The notes under the pieces are model-generated. The model made no database searches. It was not told the origin of the DNA and saw only the letters and a list, made by a program, of their open reading frames with translations. A DNA stretch of 64,000 bases from NCBI GenBank assembly GCA_009617715.1, contig VTFK01000266.1:682001-746000 (forward strand), in the 5' to 3' direction. Below, in pieces: positions 61,000 to 64,000 of the stretch. Position numbers and translations under genes: made by a program. Source of the stretch: Plectrocnemia conspersa. Taxonomy: Eukaryota > Arthropoda > Insecta > Trichoptera > Polycentropodidae. Within the stretch, counting starts at the first letter, position 1; each line of letters starts with the position of its first letter.

Positions 61000-62330
61000 T
61001 CGAGAAAGCTCGATAGGAAAATATAATATTATTGGCTCGCGCCTATTTTAGATGTTTTTATACGATCTCATCTGAGAACTCACTAATCAATTCATTCTAT
61101 TTTCCGCATCTATGTACTATTTTCGTATATAAAATATGTGACTTATAATAGAAATAGATTTCTTATAATTCAATGCGTATTATTTCTCAAAATATTATAA
61201 ATATAATTGTTTTAAAAATAGAATTACTGAATCATATTTCAGCCGCACTAATAGGATACACGATATGTGAGTTTCGGTTTCTGAAACGACAATTATTGGA
61301 CTTGGTGATGGGTAATCCAATATAGAAATATCGTCGCTTGCATGTTCCCATACACAATATTTGTAGTACAGTCGTACAAAACAAAATCTTGGTCATAGCA
61401 AAAAAAAATGAAATAATAATGTTAAAGTAGTTATTACACGCATAAATCAAAAATTGTTAGGTTGTTATAATAACGACGACTCAAAGCGCTGTGATCTTAA
61501 AAGGAACGTAGTCATTTTTAAGGCGGCAAAAAACAAGGCACGTCAGATATAATTTATGTATATTTGAAAAATCAACTTAATATTTATAATATATAAATAA
61601 TAAACTAGCAGCTAACTTTACAGACAATTAAAAACTATATTAATTTTCATGTTTGTGAAATAATGTGCTCCTGAAATATTCCCCGAATATCCTTCAATGA
61701 AAGGTAATTTTAGTAAGCTTAGTTTTGAGCTTTTCGATTTAATTATAAATTCAGCAGTATTAAGCTAACATATGATTTTATTGTACATATTATAGTCTTT
61801 CGTATATTTTTTACGGCTAAGCGTGCCACATATGTACATAGTATGTATGTATGTAACTATATGTTTCAACTTAATTTTAAATTATTATGAGTTTCGTCTG
61901 CTCTTTTAAACTCAATGCTCAAAAACTTTGTAGTTTAACATATTCAAGAATATATTAAGCTACAAAGAAAGTCATAAACTTGTGGGTTTTTTCTTTGACT
62001 TTAACAAACATTAGGAATTTATTTAAAAATTAAATCGACAAATAATAACTGGCAAATAGAGCACGCGCAAACACGATGTTATTAAAAAAGCTAATATAAA
62101 AAGTATTATCAAAACAAAAACCCTCTAAAGATAATTTTAAATAACGAAGCTTCGAAGAGCAGCCGCAACACTAACAAATTTGCATGAAATATCAACACAG
62201 GTATCAGAAAAATTTACGCAGTCCATTAAAAAATTGTGAGCACATTTTTAAATGGGCTCCTCTAGCAAAAAATTAAACAACTATACACATATGTAAAGTA
62301 TATCCTGGATTTTTTCACACGTATCATCAA
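61000..62330. other. AT-rich stretch without a recognisable gene
   Basis: No supportable feature apart from short ATGTATGTATGTA-type simple sequence near 61845. Confidence 0.5.
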
Positions 62331-62339
62331 TCCAGGACC

Positions 62340-62710
62340 GTTATCCTTAGCTTGTTTATCCTCATTGAATTTGCGTGGTTCGCTGTCGAGATGGACGCCA
62401 AGAAGTTGGCTCCGATTTTGGCGGAAGTCGACGACCTCGCGAAACGGTGGCGGATGTCGACGACCCCCGTCACCCAGTCTTATAGTCCGAGTTCATGACG
62501 GAGGCAGGGTCTAACTACGTCTAGCAATGGTAGTAGCAGCATCATCGCCGGTCATACGATTCGGTCCTGCGAGAGAAAACGTCCACCCCGAGGGTAGAAT
62601 TATGTTTAATGACCGGCCGCATGCGAGCGCAGAACCTCTATGATCCGTTATAGCAAGGTTGCCGACCTCCGTTCTTGGTCTCATGGCGGTCAGGGGTACA
62701 TAAACTTGGG
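62340..62710 (+). other. G+C-rich segment, possible mobile-element leader
   Basis: A plus-strand frame beginning near 62391 reads MDAKKLAPILAEVDDLAKRW and stops by 62499. A shifted frame then reads VIRFGPARENVHPEGRIMFN. The mixture of coding-like pieces in different frames suggests a decayed protein, possibly retrotransposon ORF1, but I cannot identify it. Confidence 0.3.
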
Positions 62711-62719
62711 CATGGTAGA

Positions 62720-64000
62720 AAAGAAAAACATATCACTTGCATTATGAAACGGACAAAGTATTGCGCAACAAGACTATATTTGCGTACAGCTAAATACAAT
62801 TAACACATGGTTTGTTGTCATTGATTAGATTCGACCTCAAAAATATATGCAGTTCAGACTGAACTACGTTGTAAGATAAATGGAAAAACCCGAAAAGGTC
62901 ATGCGAAGAAAATGTTGGTAAATGTCGACATGCAATGCGAATCTCTAAAAAAGTTGTGCTATACGAATTCTGAGCTCTTAAAGAGATCTCCCAAGCAAAA
63001 TAATAATAACCGGATAGCCAAAAATCCGGTTATGTATTTATTTTTGACACCTGGCAACTATGAATTCACCCTACACTTGTTTTAATATGAATTGATATTA
63101 TTAACCATTGTCTTAAGTATCACTATCGTAATGAAAGGAAAAATAGAAGAGCGATGGCTGGGAAGGGAGTTTTCATGGCGGAGAAGCAAAAATAATTGAT
63201 TTGGTCGCGGTGTCGAAGAACTGTTTTATTTAACTATGTAAGTCCGTGTGTAATATAAACAAACATAATAAGAAAAAATAAACAATATGCGAACAAGCTA
63301 ATTCACATCCCAAGTGCACGTGCACGGTTCTTCTTAAACCACATCCTACATGAACGTTGACTAATCGGTGAATGTATGCATTGAACGTTCAAGTGATAAA
63401 TGTTTGGAGCAGTATTTTAGAAATCCGTCTTATGAAGAATGCGTTTATCAAAGAATATTTCTGCCAAAGTTTTACAACCTTAAAATATTTACGACAGGAC
63501 GCTTCCATACGAAACAGTCGAAATAATCCATCCTTAAACAATTAAAAATACACATCCATCAAATATCCGTCACCACTCGATTCATAAATTTATTGATTAG
63601 TCTTTCTTAAAAAAAAAAGAATATTTTGTTTGTAGCCGTAATGTCATTGGATCAATATTTAGTAGGCTAGGTTTTTTTACGTTGACGTAAAGTCCGTCAA
63701 GCTTTTGTCGTGAAACCGACCTAAGTTCGAATCCCTTATGAACCGCTGCGTTTTTCAATTTCTATTGTGTCTGGAAGATCGGAATTAGTGTTAACATACA
63801 AGTGAAATTCCGATTGATCAACACAGATTAAGTTTTCCCAGATTTTCCTAATCCCTCGGATGAATATCATGATGTATAATTTAAATCGAGCTATGGCGTA
63901 TATAACGATGAGTTACTTCAACCCATAAAGAATATCATATGTATGTATCTATACAAAAAATGTAATCTATACATAACGTGTTTGAGATTTTATGAAGTTT
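62720..64000. other. Stretch without a recognisable gene, to window end
   Basis: AT-rich. A small hairpin with CCGGAT/ATCCGG arms lies near 63010-63030. At 63720-63740, GTTCGAATCCC resembles a tRNA T-loop, but no tRNA fold could be completed around it. Confidence 0.45.

Noticed and set aside
63660..63760. tRNA or SINE head around GTTCGAATCCC
   Set aside because: The T-arm does not pair well and no D-arm or acceptor stem can be formed; the A-box match is poor.

Overview
This window is A+T-rich nuclear DNA from an animal, almost certainly an insect. The evidence is two protein genes split by short GT-AG introns and clearly related to conserved animal families, arthropod-style TATA plus initiator promoters, a tRNA-derived SINE, Jockey-like LINE remnants, and many hAT, mariner/Tc1 and piggyBac-type DNA transposons. 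Nothing bacterial or viral was seen. Species or order cannot be settled from the sequence.

Two genes are firmly supported, both on the minus strand. Dynactin subunit 5 (DCTN5, p25) is complete in four exons at 29711-30774, but one base is missing from a T run in exon 2. Yippee-like (YPEL) is represented by its last three coding exons at 36637-37378. The exon holding its start and first zinc-binding CxxC was not found, so it probably lies beyond the right edge, which would put most of 37.4-64 kb in or upstream of a very long intron. Two weaker candidates are first exons with well-spaced core promoters: a minus-strand exon at 6146-6227, and a plus-strand exon at 26368-26385 encoding the start of a likely signal peptide. 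Their downstream exons were not found.

Layout: 1-2.2 kb is AT-rich DNA with perfect palindromes. 2.2-3.9 kb holds five TA microsatellites with duplicated flanks. 3.9-12.9 kb is mostly empty apart from a candidate first exon and a small TIR element. 12.95-13.99 kb is a three-unit tandem repeat with a tRNA-like module in each unit. 18-24.7 kb is a transposon graveyard (mariner, two Jockey-like LINE pieces, an RT remnant, a SINE, an 87-bp-arm hairpin, hAT ends). 26-30 kb has the orphan promoter, a broken C2H2 zinc finger, a hAT-type foldback MITE and DCTN5. 35-38.8 kb has an RT remnant, YPEL, and Tc1 and mariner remnants. 39-48.7 kb has hAT remnants, a hAT MITE, one of two LTR-like copies and a piggyBac-type MITE. 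50.3-53.0 kb is a whole hAT element with its target-site duplication, carrying a second hAT element nested inside. 53.5-64 kb has a deleted mariner, the second LTR-like copy and an unclassified long-TIR element.

The mobile DNA is dominated by hAT-type insertions, four of them with exact 8-bp target-site duplications. Several G+C-richer islands (40.2-40.9, 48.7-49.3, 54.2-54.8, 60.6-61.0 and 62.3-62.7 kb) could be promoters, enhancers or old transposon sequence. No new multi-gene system was found. The most notable unexplained structures are the tandem tRNA-like array, the nested hAT pair, the long perfect hairpins and the long-TIR element near 60 kb.
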